Made by a program: the position numbers and the translations under genes
Source: Gnetum montanum
Taxonomy: Eukaryota > Streptophyta > Gnetopsida > Gnetales > Gnetaceae
Reading direction: 5' to 3'
DNA length: 64,000 nucleotides
NCBI GenBank assembly: GCA_015680685.1
Contig: MNCI01034769.1
Location: forward strand, 1,375,948-1,439,947
Notes under the pieces: model-generated
The model's database searches: none
What the model was told of the DNA's origin: nothing
What the model saw: only the letters and a program-made list of their open reading frames with translations
Part shown: in pieces, positions 33,798 to 44,199 of the stretch
How positions within the stretch are numbered: the first letter of the stretch is position 1
Layout: each line of letters opens with the position of its first letter

Positions 33798-34577
33798 TGA
33801 TGTAAGCATTGCATATATAAATACACATACCCCTCATACCCCTCACTTTAATGGCACATGTTGGTTGTAGCTTAGCCAAACCCTTGCAGTTTCTTCCCAT
33901 AAAAGTTAGAACATTTTTCCTTTTGAGTGCATGTAGTGTGGATTCAAGTAATTATATGAAATTTTATTCAAGTCCATCTATACATGGATGCATTTGCATG
34001 AGCAGCAATAAAATCGAGATTTCTTCTATCCATTGTAGCACTTAGACTAGCATAATGTTACTGTTAGCAAGTTACTCTCTTATTCTTAAGTAATTAATCT
34101 TATCATTCATAAGCAATGTGAGTACGACCACTTTGAGTATAATCTATTAATGCTTAGTAATCCTAGTATTGGATGCTTGGTGCACCCAATAGTATACACT
34201 CAATAACCCAATAGTGTTAATATATATTCAAGATGTGTATGACAACTGAGAATGGATACTCTACATTAGGCTAGTTAGTTAATGACGTAGTTAATTAGTT
34301 AGTTAATTTAAACATTAAATCTTTATTCATTTAATCATTTAGCAAGTAAGAGAAAAATAATAAAAAACACAAAAATAAATATCTTATGCCTCAACCATAC
34401 TTAACTATGCATAAATTAACACAAGTGTGGATTAGGAAGACAACAATTTACAACTATATAATTCACCATCTAGGAATATCAGTCACTTAGGTAAATAAGT
34501 TCATAGAATTTGACTAGATCATGTATGAATTCTTGTGATTTGTATGGTTGGTCATAGGGATTACCTACTACTTATCA
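33798..34577 (+). repeat. Solo LTR H, right part
   Basis: This is the continuation of the plus-oriented LTR from 24270-24370. It begins with the C target duplication CTGAT, carries ATATATAAATACAC (about 33812) and ends CTTATCA. No primer-binding site or gag follows; LTR I resumes after CCAAG. Together with 24270-24370 it makes an LTR of about 875 bp, close to the 886 bp of element E. Confidence 0.87.
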
Positions 34578-35186
34578 CCAAGCAATAGCACTACTAGGAT
34601 TACCAAGTGAATCGTTATTTACACTCAAATTTGATCATGCTCATTCCACCAATGATTAATGTGCATAGAAATTGCATTAAAAGTAACTCTATTTTAAGTC
34701 AATAGAAATTGCATTAAAAGTAACTCTATTTTAAGTCAATAGAAATTTCATTAAAAGTAACTCTATTTTAATTCAAAGTACTTTAATGAATATGAATTAA
34801 TCTCAATCTTATTGCTAGTTATGGATTACGTCCAGGTGCAATGCCACTCGAATAAGATGTTGTACAATTGACTCAAATTCATGTTGTGGCATTCATTGAA
34901 TGTTTGCTAATATTATGAATGAAAACTACAAGAGTTTGACTATAATATTGACCAAATGATGTCAAATACGTAGCAAATGCTCACATATTTAAAAGAAAAT
35001 ATGGGATATTATGTTAATGCATAGGCTTCATCAACACATATATGTTGATGTAACTATGACGTAGTAGATGTGACCTAGCAACCAACTGAGATGTGTCAAC
35101 GATGATGCATATGCATTGATGCAGATGCAACATAGCATATATGATATTGTAATCGATTGATATAATTAACAAACAATGCTTCATCA
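34578..35186 (-). repeat. Solo LTR I, right part
   Basis: This is the continuation of the LTR that starts at 23886, giving a total of about 988 bp without the insertions. It ends TGCTTCATCA at 35186 and contains three copies of a 37-bp minisatellite at 34665-34775. Confidence 0.82.
34665..34775. repeat. 37-bp minisatellite, three copies
   Basis: ATAGAAATTGCATTAAAAGT starts units at 34665, 34702 and 34739, an exact 37-bp period. The duplicate LTR I' at about 3375-3405 has a single copy, so the array grew after the segmental duplication or shrank in the other copy. Confidence 0.85.
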
Positions 35187-36110
35187 ATTACCAATACATA
35201 AAATTCTTTTTATGTTTCCATAAACAATTTACATATGATAAATTAGCCAACCTCTTTTTAGGAGATTGGAGAAATTGAATTGAATTTGAAATTGAAGCTT
35301 TATTATGTTGAAGACCCATGGAATCTATTGGAATAATATTACATTTTCATGAAAAATAAAGATAGACCCTATAAATTTAGCAACAAAAACAAATCATCTA
35401 AGTTTTTGGTTGTAATATTATAATACTATCTTAAGTAGGCAATCACAACAAAAAAAAGAAAAACATGCAACTTATCCTCAAGGGCTTTGACTTGCATAAC
35501 CTACAATTATGCTCTTCTTGAGGGAGTTGCATCCATCTTCTATTTTCAATTTTAAGATGATGCTAACTTAAGAATATATACAATGATGAAAAAATGATTA
35601 GATAAGGTTATTTCATTTTCAAATTCTAGAATATTTTTCATAGTTACCAATATATATAAATTTCTTTTTATTCTTCTAAAGAGAATTCATACATGATAAA
35701 TTAGCCAGCCTCTTTTTAAGATATTAGAGAATATGAAATTGAAATTGAAGGTGAAGGTTTATTACATTGAAGACCTATATGATCTATTGAACAAATATTA
35801 TATTTTCATGAAAAATAAAGAAAGAATTTACAGATGAAGCACTAATGAAGTAACAAAAAAAATCATATAAATTTTTTGTTATATCATTGTAATGATGAAT
35901 TAAATGGTTAGTCATAACACACAAGAAATGCATGCACCTTATTCTCAAGGGCTCTTAACTTGCACAACCTATAGTTACACTTTTCTTGGGATAGTTGAAT
36001 CCATCTTACAATTTCAATTTTAAGATGATGCAAACTTAAGTGAAGCTTATTTGTTGATGGCATTGAATAGTAGCTAAGAGATAGTAAGTCTATGCATCTA
36101 GTTTTTTAGA
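35187..36110. repeat. Two tandem host units of about 460 bp, second copy
   Basis: These units match 3811-4740. The first unit borders LTR I; the second begins near GTTACCAATATA at about 35645 and keeps the empty site for LTR I. Confidence 0.72.
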
Positions 36111-37347
36111 TCTAATATGATGTAAATAAAATTGTTCCTTGCCTTGTACATTTGACCAAAGTTCTGTTAAAATATTTTGCTTAACTCATTGGTGACTATG
36201 CCACTACATTTTCTCCCAAGAAATATTTCATCTTCTCAACCATTGCATTCCTCAAAATACCAACTATAGTAATGAATCTGTGAAAAGTGGTTTAGAGAAT
36301 TTTTTCTACTATGAGATATTCAAGCTATAAGTGTATGTAATAAATTAACATAAGACTTTTATTTTTAAAAGTAAGAAATTATATTAGGATAATAATATTA
36401 AGTCATTTGCATTTTTAAGATATGGTAAGGTGCTCAATTCTTAAGTGGAAGAGCTTAAGCTTGGACACAACCACTTGTAGAAGCTAGGCTTTTGCTCTCT
36501 ACCAACCCTTCATAGATGAGCATGGGAATACAATCACTTGTAGAAGCTAGGCTTTCACTCTTTACCAACCCTCCCCACACATGAGCATGGACTCTCAATA
36601 ATGTTCCATGACATTACCGAAAATTGAAATTTTGATAAAAGAAGCCTAACTAGAAGTTGTAATTGAAGTACAACACGTCTCTTTCATCTCAAAGATTTCA
36701 GAAAGCTTCTTTTATTAATAAAATTTCTTTTCAGGGTCTAATGCCCCCAAAGATTTCAAGAAAGAGGGTCAAGAGTTCTGTAAACAAAAGTTAAGGCACA
36801 ATGTAACGCCCATCAATTGAATAGGTGGATGTGATGTGATGCGTAAAGGTGACTTTTCTGCTTCTGCACCCAATAGATATTATTACTTTTATAAGATTCC
36901 TAAGGAAAACACCATGCTAAAAAGACACCGAGAAACATTTGTTTATTGAGCTCAAGTCCATGCATATCAAGATGTTTACCGTCTAAAATCTTCGGTGTAC
37001 GCCAACGAAAGAAAGAAGCAGGCAGCATGTAAACGATGTTCTAGATTGCTAAACTCATTTTTTAATAAAATGAGGAATGTAGTGCACGGATGAACGACGA
37101 CGTGGCAGAAAATTGCCCATTCATGCTGTTTTCTCTTGGATACCGCTTCATAATGAAGAGTAGAACAATGATTACATACAGCAGTCCACCAGAAATGTAA
37201 TCATCTCAGCTGGCCCCACAGCGGCCGCGGACCCCAACCTCAGATCCCCCGTAGACCACAACCACTATGGGCATCACCGCCAGTGGCCTGTATGCCCCAC
37301 ACCTAGTCCCTTACCTAGAGTGTCACATTGACCCAGGCAAACCCATG

Positions 37348-37389
37348 CCCCCCCCCCCCCCCCCCCCCCCCCGCGGGGGGCCCCCCCTN
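37348..37389. other. C25 / G6 / C7 homopolymer cluster with N
   Basis: A run of 25 C is followed by GCGGGGGG, seven C, T, N and C. In LINE G2 the matching place has a run of G (40050-40074). Opposite homopolymers next to an N suggest a misread or misassembled G/C tract. Confidence 0.8.
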
Positions 37390-38431
37390 CTTCAGAGGTT
37401 TGGAGTCTCGGAATCGGCTCCCCCGGGCTAGCCACCAGGTACTATCAGTTTTCCTCGATTAATTGGCCTATGCCTGTCATGTGATTGCTTATAACGTTTT
37501 TGATCCAGAGAAGCATCTGGTTGTATGATTGCAGGGCGAGTGGCGGAATTTCTAGAAGCTTCCCCTCGATGTTGTCATTGGGTCCAATGTTTGTAGTCAA
37601 CGCGTCACTTTGAGGGAGCTGTCCCAGCTCGTCCTGCATGCCTTCAATATCCTGTGGCTCCCTGGGGGACGTGACCAAGCCAGAGACCACGGTGCTTCCT
37701 GCCTAGGAACCAGGCCATCGCTGTCGTCATTGGTACATCTGTGCTGGTTGAGGCTATGGTCAAAGCATTGGGATCAGGGTGCCAGCCTGCCAAAGGGCAT
37801 GGATTACCCCAGGGTGTCTACCAGGGTGCTGCTATTGTAAGGATGCCCAGAGGAAGTACGGGAGGTTGACGGGAGTCTTGGCATGCATTCTTTGGAGGAA
37901 CATAAAATGTACCCCATTGAGCTTGTGGTGCGAGCTTGACTGGATGAAACATCGCTCCACCAACGTCGCCGTAGCACGCCACTTGGTCGGGAGGGCCATC
38001 CCCTGAATATGTCTGCTGGTTGTCTGGGCAACAGGCCAATGGAACAAATCGGCCACCGTAGCCTGTGACCTAGTGATCGAGGGGATCAGGTCCCCCGTGG
38101 CGAGCGCACCAATCATCATGGCCAGAGCCTCGACGGTTACTAGAATTTGGCATCCCCTGAACACGGCAGTCTCCCCTCTCCAATTCATATAAAATGCTTG
38201 AACATCTAGCTTCAAGTCACCCATGATGCGCTGCACCACTATGGTCCATCCCATCTGCACAATTGAGCGCCACAGCTCCAGTTGCTATTGAAGTTCGGTA
38301 GCGGGTGGCTCGAGGAAAGCGCTCGTAACCATGACCTTCGTTATTTTCCCCCAGAGTCTGCGAAATTGGTAGGCCAGTGGGGTAGGTGGGGGTAGATCTA
38401 TTCCTTTAAAGACTTGGTCATTTCTGGTGTG

Positions 38432-38641
38432 CTAGAGGGTCCATAGTGCCGCCAGCATCGGCGAGTTTCCCGAGTAGTCGAGTGGGGGGAGGCCGGCCGT
38501 ACGCCATACGTGCCTCACCATGTGGGAACCATGTGTAAAGTATTGGAGCATCTCTATGCACTGATTGCACAATGGGAAGGTGGTATCAATGACCATGCCA
38601 CGTGCTCTTAGCTGCTCACAAACAAGAAGTGTCTGATGCAT
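38432..38641 (-). pseudogene. ORF2 C-terminal (zf-RVT-type) fragment of LINE G1
   Basis: The minus strand reads VIDTTFPLCNQCIEMLQYFT, then HGSHMVRHVWRTAGLPPLDY and a continuation resembling LAALWTL. The C-x2-C...H...H spacing is that of the zinc-binding region found near the C-terminus of plant L1 ORF2 proteins. It aligns with 41327-40986 in LINE G2. It is non-functional, since the reverse transcriptase is absent. Confidence 0.75.
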
Positions 38642-38964
38642 GATGAGCCACCCAAAGGTCTTGATTTTTTCGGGTAAGACGCCTTTCTAAAGGTGCATCC
38701 ACTAGGGGTTTGCCGGGAATTGACGCTGGAGCAGCAGCCGAGGATGTAGGGTGACCTTAGTCGCACTCTTGAGCATGCTTACGTGTGTGCACAGTTGGTG
38801 CCACACTAGGGAATCCGTCCTAACCGCCACCCAGGAACGGTTTTTTTGCTACAGAATCTGCACCCATTAGGGGGGGGGGGGTCATCTACCATCAGAGAAA
38901 ATCAATGCAGGAGTCTCTACCTACCCATTGCAGCTTCCACTACAAACGATAGAATACCCAAAAT

Positions 38965-39636
38965 GAAGTATTAATCTAGTGGCAAGACTCTTAATTTAAA
39001 AACTCCAAGTTACAAGTTTAATTCTAGGAGTAATGTTAAGTTATAATTAAAATTTGAAATTTGAAGGTGAAACAATGAAGTATTAATCTAGTGGTAATAC
39101 TCTTAATTTAAAAACTCCAAGTTACAAGTTTAATTCTAGGAGTAATGTTAAGTTATAATTAAAATTCAAAATTTGAAGGTGAAACAATGAAGTATTAATC
39201 TAGTGGTAATACTCTTAATTTAAAAACTCCAAGTTACAAGTTTAATTCTAGGAGTAATGTTAAGTTATAATTAAAATTCAAAATTTGAAGGTGAAACAAT
39301 GAAGTATTAATCTAGTGGTAATACTCTTAATTTAAAAACTCCAAGTTACAAGTTTAATTCTAGGAGTAATGTTAAGTTATAATTAAAATTCAAAATTTGA
39401 AGGTGAAACAATGAAGTATTAATCTAGTGGTAATACTCTTAATTTAAAAACTCCAAGTTACAAGTTTAATTCTAGGAGTAATGTTAAGTTATAATTAAAA
39501 TTCAAAATTTGAAGGTGAAACAATGAAGTATTAATCTAGTGGCAAGACTCTTAATTTAAAAACTCCAAGTTACAAGTTTAATTCTAGGAGTAATGTTAAG
39601 TTATAAAGGTCTATAAAAGTTTCATCCTATATATCT
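38965..39636 (+). repeat. SINE-like tandem array, six units of exactly 112 bp
   Basis: GAAGTATTAATCTAGTGG recurs at 38965, 39077, 39189, 39301, 39413 and 39525. Each unit has an A-box-like stretch (ATCTAGTGGYAAKACTC), a B-box-like stretch (TTACAAGTTTAATTCTAGG) and GTTAAGTTATAATTAAAATTC. Only the last unit continues into the tail AGGTCTATAAAAG. The units are nearly identical, so the expansion is recent. The paralog at 19069 has two units of 115 bp. Confidence 0.9.
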
Positions 39637-39639
39637 AGA

Positions 39640-39790
39640 GGGTACATTAGGTTGAGGAAAAGAGGGGTGCTGGAATTCCAAAATAATTAAAATTTAGTAA
39701 TATCTATGATATATTGTTTGATTAGGACTTTATAACTTAGCATTTTTTGCTAAAATTAAACCCATGACTAAGAGATTTTAAATCAAGAGT
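39640..39790 (-). repeat. Inverted SINE-like copy, interrupted by LINE G2
   Basis: This matches 19330-19463 up to AAATCAAGAGTCTT, where the LINE T run starts. The remaining part (..ATTGTTAGAGGG) resumes at about 45105. Confidence 0.7.
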
Positions 39791-39919
39791 CTTTTTTTTC
39801 TTGGAAAAAATCAAGCAAATTGTTATTCCCAAAAAGAATGTTGTACACCAGTACAATGCAGGCCAGAGCTACTAGCCCCACAACGACTGCAGGCCCAAAC
39901 CCTGGGTCCCCCGTAAGGC

Positions 39920-40985
39920 TCAACCACCATAGGGCATCCCTGTGAGGTGTGGAAATGTCCCATTCCCAAACCCTACACCAGTGATGTCGAGCAACTCGGA
40001 CATGTCCGAACGGCCTGCCCCTACCCCCACTTTAGGGGCTTTTGGGGGCGGGGGGGGGGGGGGGGGGGGGGGGGTTGTGGTTGGAGCCCTGACTCTCCTT
40101 GAAGGTTTGAAGTCTCGGGATTGGTTCTCCCAATCTTGCTGCCAGGAGATGTTTATTTTCCTCAATCATCTAGGCAATGCCTGTCATATGGTCTCTGATA
40201 ACATTCTAGATCCATTGCAGCATCTAGAAGTATGATTGTGGGGGCAGTGACAGATTCTCAGACATCTGCACCCCCCCCGGTGTTGTCTCTGGGTCTAGCG
40301 TTTGCAATCATGGCCTCATTCTGCTGGACCTGTTCTAGGTTGCCCTACGTGCTTTCATTCTCCTCAATGTCCCGAGGGAGCATAGTCATAGTCTCGTCCG
40401 AGATTGTGATCCCCTTGGCAGAAGACCCTATTTCCCATGCTGTTGTTGAAACCTCTATGCATGTCTAGGCTGTGGTAGAAGTAGTAGGATTGGGGTGCCA
40501 GCCTGCCAGAGAGCCCGAATAGCCCTTGGGTGTTTGCAAGGGCATCATCGTTGCAGAGACTCCCAGAGGAAGTGGGGGAGGTTGACAAGAGTCTTGGCGC
40601 ACATGCTCTGGAGGAACATAAAGTGTACTCCATTGAGCTTGTGATGTCAGCCTGAGTGAATAAAGCAGCACTCCAGCAGCTTCGTCATGGCACACTAGGT
40701 GGGTGGGAGGGTCTTCCCCCTAATGTGACCACTGGTATTCCGGGGGACGGGACCCTTGAAGAAATTAGCTGCAGTGGCCTGGGTCTATGCAACTGGGGGA
40801 ATCTGGGTCCCTGTTGCGGGGCCCCCAATCACTGCGGCCAAGGCATCCACAGTCACCAAAATTTGGTGCCCGTAGAACTCAACAATATCCTCATTTTAGT
40901 TCTCATAAAATGGCTAGACGTCTAGCTCCAGGTCCACTGTGATGCGTCGCAGCACTTTGGTCCACCCCATCCATGTAACCCAATG
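39920..40985 (-). other. ORF2 tail and 3' region of LINE G2, with proline/G-tract segment
   Basis: Downstream of the Cys/His region the minus strand still has scattered open stretches. One, 40165-39920, includes a run of about ten Pro encoded by a 25-base C run (G on the plus strand, 40050-40074), followed by KAPKVGVGAGRSD. The region aligns with 37200-38280 of LINE G1. I cannot tell whether it is translated C-terminus or 3' UTR. Confidence 0.5.
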
Positions 40986-43900
40986 CTAGATCTTCGGTTG
41001 ATTTTGGATGTTGATTGCAGGTGGCTCGAGGTATGCACGCGTACCCATAACCATAGTAATTTCACCCCAGATTCTACGGAACCAGTAGGCCAGCGTTGCA
41101 GGTGGGGGAACCTCTATCCCTTTAAATGCCCAATCGTTTCTAGTGCACCAGAGGATCCACAACGTGGCGAGTGTCAACGAAGTTCCAAAGTATTCGAGTG
41201 GGGGAAGACCGGCCGTACACCATAAGTGTTGGACCATGTGGCATTCATGTAGGTAGTGGTAAAGCTTCTCTGTGCATTGATTGCACATCAGGCAGATTTC
41301 CTCAATGTGCATGCCATGTGCCCTCAACTACGTGCAAATTGGAAGAGCCTGGTGCAGGATAAGCCACCTGAAGATCTTGATTTTTTCGGGTAGGTGGCCT
41401 TTCCACAGATGCATCCAACGAGGATTCATCAGGAATTGATGCTATAGGATCTGCTAGGGATGTAGGGCAATCTCGCTTTCGTGAACAAGTATGCTGAGAT
41501 GCATGCAGAGTTGTCACCACACCAGGGAGTCTAACCCGATAACCACCCAGGGAAGATACTTGCGTCGTAGGATTTGCACCCACTGGGGGGGGGGGGGTCG
41601 TTCAACATCTGGGAGAATCGATGAACTAGATGCTTCTAGCCCAATGCTGCCTCCATTGCAAATGGCAGAATGCTAACACCCCCTACTGGGCGAGGCCGAG
41701 CAGTCTTTTCCCAAGATACCAGATGCATTTTTGGGCCATCCTTGCCCCCAGACTAGACAAAATCCTAAATTATCGTGTCAATTTTCTGAATGACACTAGA
41801 AGGTGGAGTGGTCATGGAGGCCGTCAATCTTTTTGTGGCTGCTAGGACCATCGTTGCCAACACGATTTTCCATTTTTGAGATAGGAACCTATTTGCCCAG
41901 TGTGTTTTGCGATTTTGGATTTTCATTATGAGTGCCTGCCAAGTGTGTTGCTTATGCCAATTATGCATGGGGATGCCTAGGTACATGGCCTCTGTGCCCC
42001 CTGACAGAATCCCCAAAATCTGGATGACCTTGCTGCGAACACTGGGGTGAGTATGGGTGAGGTAAAGCGCTAACTTACCCGGGTTTGGGGTTAACCCCAC
42101 TTCCTTCTACAGCCTGTCCAATGCCCTCAGAAGTACCTAGGCCTGCAGCACGGTGGCATAGGTGAAGATAATCATGTCATCTGCATAGTGGGTGGTTAAG
42201 CAGCATATTTCATGGATGTCTAGCCTCTATATGCCTTCCTCTATGTAGTAGTTTTGCATGAGGTCCATCACCAGGAGGAAGAGGAGGTGGGAGAGAGGAT
42301 CCCCTTGTCAAAGCCTGCAACCCGTCCCTTAGAACCCCCAGAGGTGTCTGTCAATATCCAGCGAGTACCTTCTGTCCTTTTAAATCTGAAGGCACAGATC
42401 CATGAAAGGTTTTGTAAATCCTTTGCAACATTGACCTAAGGGCGGCCCATCTCATAGAATCATAATCTTTAGTGATGTCTAATTTGATGTAGAGCCTGTG
42501 GACTTTGGCACTTTTGAGGGAATGTTGAATTTCTTGTAGGAGTAGCACCTAATCCTGGATGTGATGGCCCTTGACAAACCCAGCCTGATTTTGTCCTAGA
42601 AGACGTGGCATGAGTGGCATCATCCTGGAAACCACCATCCATGAGAAGAGCTGTAAGAGTTACAGATGCCAATGGGGCAAAAATGCTCCAGGGACGTGGG
42701 GTTGATCATCTTTGGAAGTAGGACCACGTTGGAGCAGTTGATTTCCTTGCGTACCTATTGCCATGTGAGAATACGGTTGAAGGCATCAAGTAGATTAGGT
42801 CCAAGTAAGTCTTCAAACTTGCGAAAAAATTTGATGGGCCATCCATCTGGCCCAGGGGCTTTATCAGTTGGCATGGCCTGCAGTGCAGTATGGAGTTTGA
42901 CAAGGGAGAAGTGTTGCATGAGGCGCTAGTTTTCAAAGGCGTTGAGGATCCATGGGATAGTGACTAAGATGGGATCTGTGGGTTGCCATTGCCAAACTTG
43001 TTTCCAATAGTGTAATAGGGTGTTTGAGCTGGTGGATGGGTGTGGTTGTTCCCCATGACCAAGGCTATGAAGCATGCGTTGTAGTTGATGGTGGGTCCCC
43101 CTATTTGCCTTAGCCACGGCAAAAAAGAATTTCATGTATCGGTCATCGACCTGGAGCCATTGAATCCGAGCCCGTTGATGCCAGTATTCCTCTTCTTTGT
43201 GGGATAAGGTCTGTAGCTCGACCAAGAGGGTGAGTTCTTCTTGGACTAGATCGACATGCTAGATATCCTGCAGGTGGGATTGTAGTTGAGATCTATATCC
43301 TTTGAAGCTGTATTTGTCCACTGTGTCTAGGACCTTAATTTGGCATTTGAGGCCCTTGAGTCTGTGCTTGAGGAAGTCACGTGGGTCCTACGTGTCATTA
43401 TATCCTTGCCAAATGGAGTGGACTAGCTTGCCCAACTAGGGCTTGGTCAACCATGTTTGTTCGAATCTAAACATGTGTGGGGCCCTAGAAACCATAGTCT
43501 TTAGGTGACAGATGATGGGCTCGTGATTTGAGGCCACCTGGTCCTTCCCATAAGGATGGACATCCCAATCTAACAAAAGTGCAGTGCTAGCCCACACCCT
43601 ATCAATGTGGGATTGCACCCTAGCCACACCCTATCAATGTGGGATTGCACCCTAGCCACACCCTACCTTCTGTTGCTCTAGGAGTACTTGCAACCAAAAA
43701 TCTCCAGATCAGAGAGGCTAGTGCATTGCAATAGGGCCAAGCATTCATGTGTCCCCTGGGGCTCTGAAGTAGAACCCCCTGTCTTCTCCCAGTTGTATAG
43801 TCATTGATTGAAGTCCCCTATAAGTAGCCAGTAGGAGCCTTGGGGGATCAGCCCTGCAACCCGAGACAATTCCCTTATGCGGTCCTACCACACTTGGGCC

Positions 43901-44199
43901 CTATATACATTGGTGACCCAGACGTCTGGCCCCAGTCGGTGCACCGTAATGCACTAATCAGATGCGTCGAGCAATGATGAGTCTGTCCTGGTGAGGACCG
44001 CGAGTCCTCCAGCTTGTCCTCGACTAGGAACGAGGTGACTACACCACCCCTCCCATTGTAGTAGCTAAGTTTCCTTCTGCCTTAGCTTTATCTCTTGGAG
44101 ACACACTACATTGCACCCCTCAGTGTGCACCATTCAGTTTAGGGTATGTCGTTTGTACGGGGTACCCTGTCCACAGTAATTCCAGGAAAGCACCTTCAT
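40986..44199 (-). pseudogene. LINE G2 ORF2 pseudogene (endonuclease, reverse transcriptase, zf-RVT)
   Basis: ORF2 makes target-primed cDNA. The start MKVLSWNYCGQG is at 44199. The APE-type endonuclease continues with CLQEIKL, LLIGDFNQ and ARVQSHIDRVWAS (43627-43436). A linker reads KEEEYWHQRARIQWLQVDDR (43225 on). Reverse transcriptase motifs are DKAPGPDGWPIKFF (about 42865), HRLYIKLDITKDYDSMRWAA (42548-42351), THYADDMIIFTY (about 42190) and YLGIPMHNWHKQ (42100-41765). The zinc-binding end reads CLMCNQCTEKLYHYLHECH (41327-40986). Frameshifts, stops and an out-of-frame 32-bp duplication in the endonuclease inactivate it. The domain set fits plant L1. Confidence 0.9.
43593..43656. repeat. 32-bp tandem duplication inside the LINE endonuclease
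   Basis: CACACCCTATCAATGTGGGA starts units at 43593 and 43625. The unit carries the S-H-I-D-R-V motif of the endonuclease. Because 32 is not a multiple of three, the duplication shifts the reading frame. Confidence 0.9.

Larger units (their letters stand above)
33254..37107. repeat. Segmental duplication block X, copy 2
   Basis: This block is collinear with 1931-6231 and includes the two ~464-bp host units (35187-36070), the TAGGCTTT..CTCTACCAACCC pair (about 36470-36580) and a shortened version of the 5400-6200 repeats. It breaks off at GACGACGTGGCAGAAAATTGCCC, after which LINE G1 sequence begins. Confidence 0.88.
37120..38958 (-). mobile_element. LINE G1, 5'-truncated L1-type copy
   Basis: A GC-rich block aligns in order with the 3' part of LINE G2 (about 39791-41680). 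Shared landmarks include a G/C homopolymer run, the segment CCTGTCATGTG..., a conserved G tract (38870-38881 and 41585-41597) and the C-terminal Cys/His motif. The 3' end faces left and the copy is cut off on its 5' side at 38958, as is usual for LINEs. Its left side is the broken end of block X and its right side the start of block Y, so it occupies the gap between them. Confidence 0.82.

Noticed and set aside
38965-39636. Regular 112-bp repeats as a CRISPR-like array
   Set aside because: Units are contiguous and identical through their whole length with no unique spacers, and the genome is that of a plant.
39920-40235. Frames with poly-Pro or poly-Gly on opposite strands near 40050
   Set aside because: They arise from a 25-base G run. 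The minus-strand one may be LINE tail, and the plus-strand one is a shadow.
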